In this document: in pieces, positions 5,225 to 5,687 of the stretch
Position numbering within the stretch: position 1 is the first letter of the stretch
Layout of the letters: every line of letters starts with the position of its first letter
From: Synergistaceae bacterium
Lineage (GTDB): Bacteria; Synergistota; Synergistia; Synergistales; Aminobacteriaceae
DNA length: 5,687 nt
Assembly: GCA_012523155.1 (NCBI GenBank)
Contig: JAAYJB010000031.1
Coordinates: 1-5,687 of the forward strand
Reading direction: 5' to 3'
Program-made: the position numbers and the translations under genes
The notes under the pieces: generated by a model
What the model was told of the DNA's origin: nothing
The model's input: only the letters and a program-made list of their open reading frames with translations
Databases searched by the model: none

Positions 5225-5665
5225 ATGGCCATGCCGATGCAGGTAAGTCTGGATGAAATATTGTCGATGCTTCTGGCCAGGGTTGACAGCCTGGTCCTGA
5301 GCGATGAGAACTCAAAGAGCAAGTTCAATATCATTACACGTGTTCTCTACAAAAAGGGAATCATCACCGACGACGATGTGGCGGATTCCATCCGTGAGGA
5401 GCACCGGGTTCTCAAGGAACTTGGTCTCATAGCGGAAGAGCCCGGTGAAGATGTAGTTAAATCCATAGCGGAAAATATCCTGCAATGGATCAAAGGAGAC
5501 GTGGAAGCCCTCAAAAAGGGGATGGAAGAGTACGAGCGTAAAATGCAGGATGCCGTGAGCAGGCAGCCGCAGAAACCGAAAATTGACGTAGCTCCGGCCG
5601 CCGTCCTGCAGCAGCTGAACCGTATGGGAGGAAAACAGGGCGGAGGCAGCAAGCTGATACTGTAA
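5225..5665 (+). CDS. Conserved-looking hypothetical protein, 146 residues, helical, cytoplasmic
   Basis: I do not recognise the family. The start is the first of three nearby ATGs (5225, 5231, 5237) because AGGGAGG (5208-5214) lies 10 bases upstream of it; the spacer ends in a T7 run. The protein has no signal peptide, membrane segment or cysteine. Residues 7-66 look like a compact helical unit, with YKKGIITDDDVADSIREEH (42-60) resembling the helix-turn-acidic-helix pattern common in small regulatory or scaffold domains. Residues 72-112 form a long charged helix, probably a coiled coil. The tail (113-146) is Pro/Gln- then Gly/Lys-rich and ends GGGSKLIL, likely disordered. It probably shares a transcript with the YchF-like gene, so a link to ribosomes or translation is possible but is context inference only. 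The stop TAA is at 5663-5665. Confidence 0.75.
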   Translation: MAMPMQVSLDEILSMLLARVDSLVLSDENSKSKFNIITRVLYKKGIITDDDVADSIREEHRVLKELGLIAEEPGEDVVKSIAENILQWIKGDVEALKKGMEEYERKMQDAVSRQPQKPKIDVAPAAVLQQLNRMGGKQGGGSKLIL

Positions 5666-5687
5666 GAATCAGAAAAAAGGCCTGTAT
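5666..5687 (+). other. Intergenic tail cut by the window edge
   Basis: Only 22 bases remain after the last stop codon. They contain an A6 run followed by GGCCTG. This could be the first arm of a terminator hairpin, but the partner would lie outside the window. Confidence 0.2.

Overview
The window looks like an ordinary stretch of bacterial chromosome with roughly balanced base composition (close to 50% GC by eye). It carries five genes, one of them cut at the left edge. Three products can be placed in families: an exported family 3 glycoside hydrolase of the NagZ type, an exported MuiA-like DUF4139 protein, and a divergent YchF/OLA1-type P-loop NTPase. Two secreted envelope proteins of this kind suit a diderm bacterium. 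The style of the genes reminds me of anaerobes such as Synergistota, but that is only an impression; nothing here proves a taxon. No tRNA, rRNA, CRISPR array, insertion sequence or phage gene is visible.

Layout. Bases 1-258 (+) hold the C-terminal end of a gene that resembles the ligand-binding end of a LacI-type regulator. Bases 259-373 are AT-rich and carry a near-consensus sigma-70 promoter surrounded by palindromes and repeated GTTC half-sites. This promoter drives a 61-residue Cys/Trp-rich orphan protein (374-559, +). That gene ends only 10 bases from the end of the convergent nagZ-like gene (570-2240, -). Upstream of nagZ, in the same orientation, is the DUF4139 gene (2391-3920, -). The 150 bases between them contain a perfect 10-bp inverted repeat and a second short hairpin. 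A 160-base divergent promoter region (3921-4080) separates the DUF4139 gene from the YchF-like gene (4081-5172, +), which is followed after 52 bases by an unrecognised 146-residue helical protein (5225-5665, +).

How the genes may work together. The two minus-strand genes probably form an envelope-related pair: one trims N-acetylglucosamine from peptidoglycan fragments, the other is an exported protein of unknown mechanism. Whether they share a transcript depends on the hairpins between them. The YchF-like NTPase and the 146-residue protein may be co-transcribed. The points most worth a second look are the strongly signalled small Cys/Trp protein with its dense regulatory region, and the YchF-like protein, which keeps the catalytic histidine loop and TGS domain but has changed P-loop and switch I residues.
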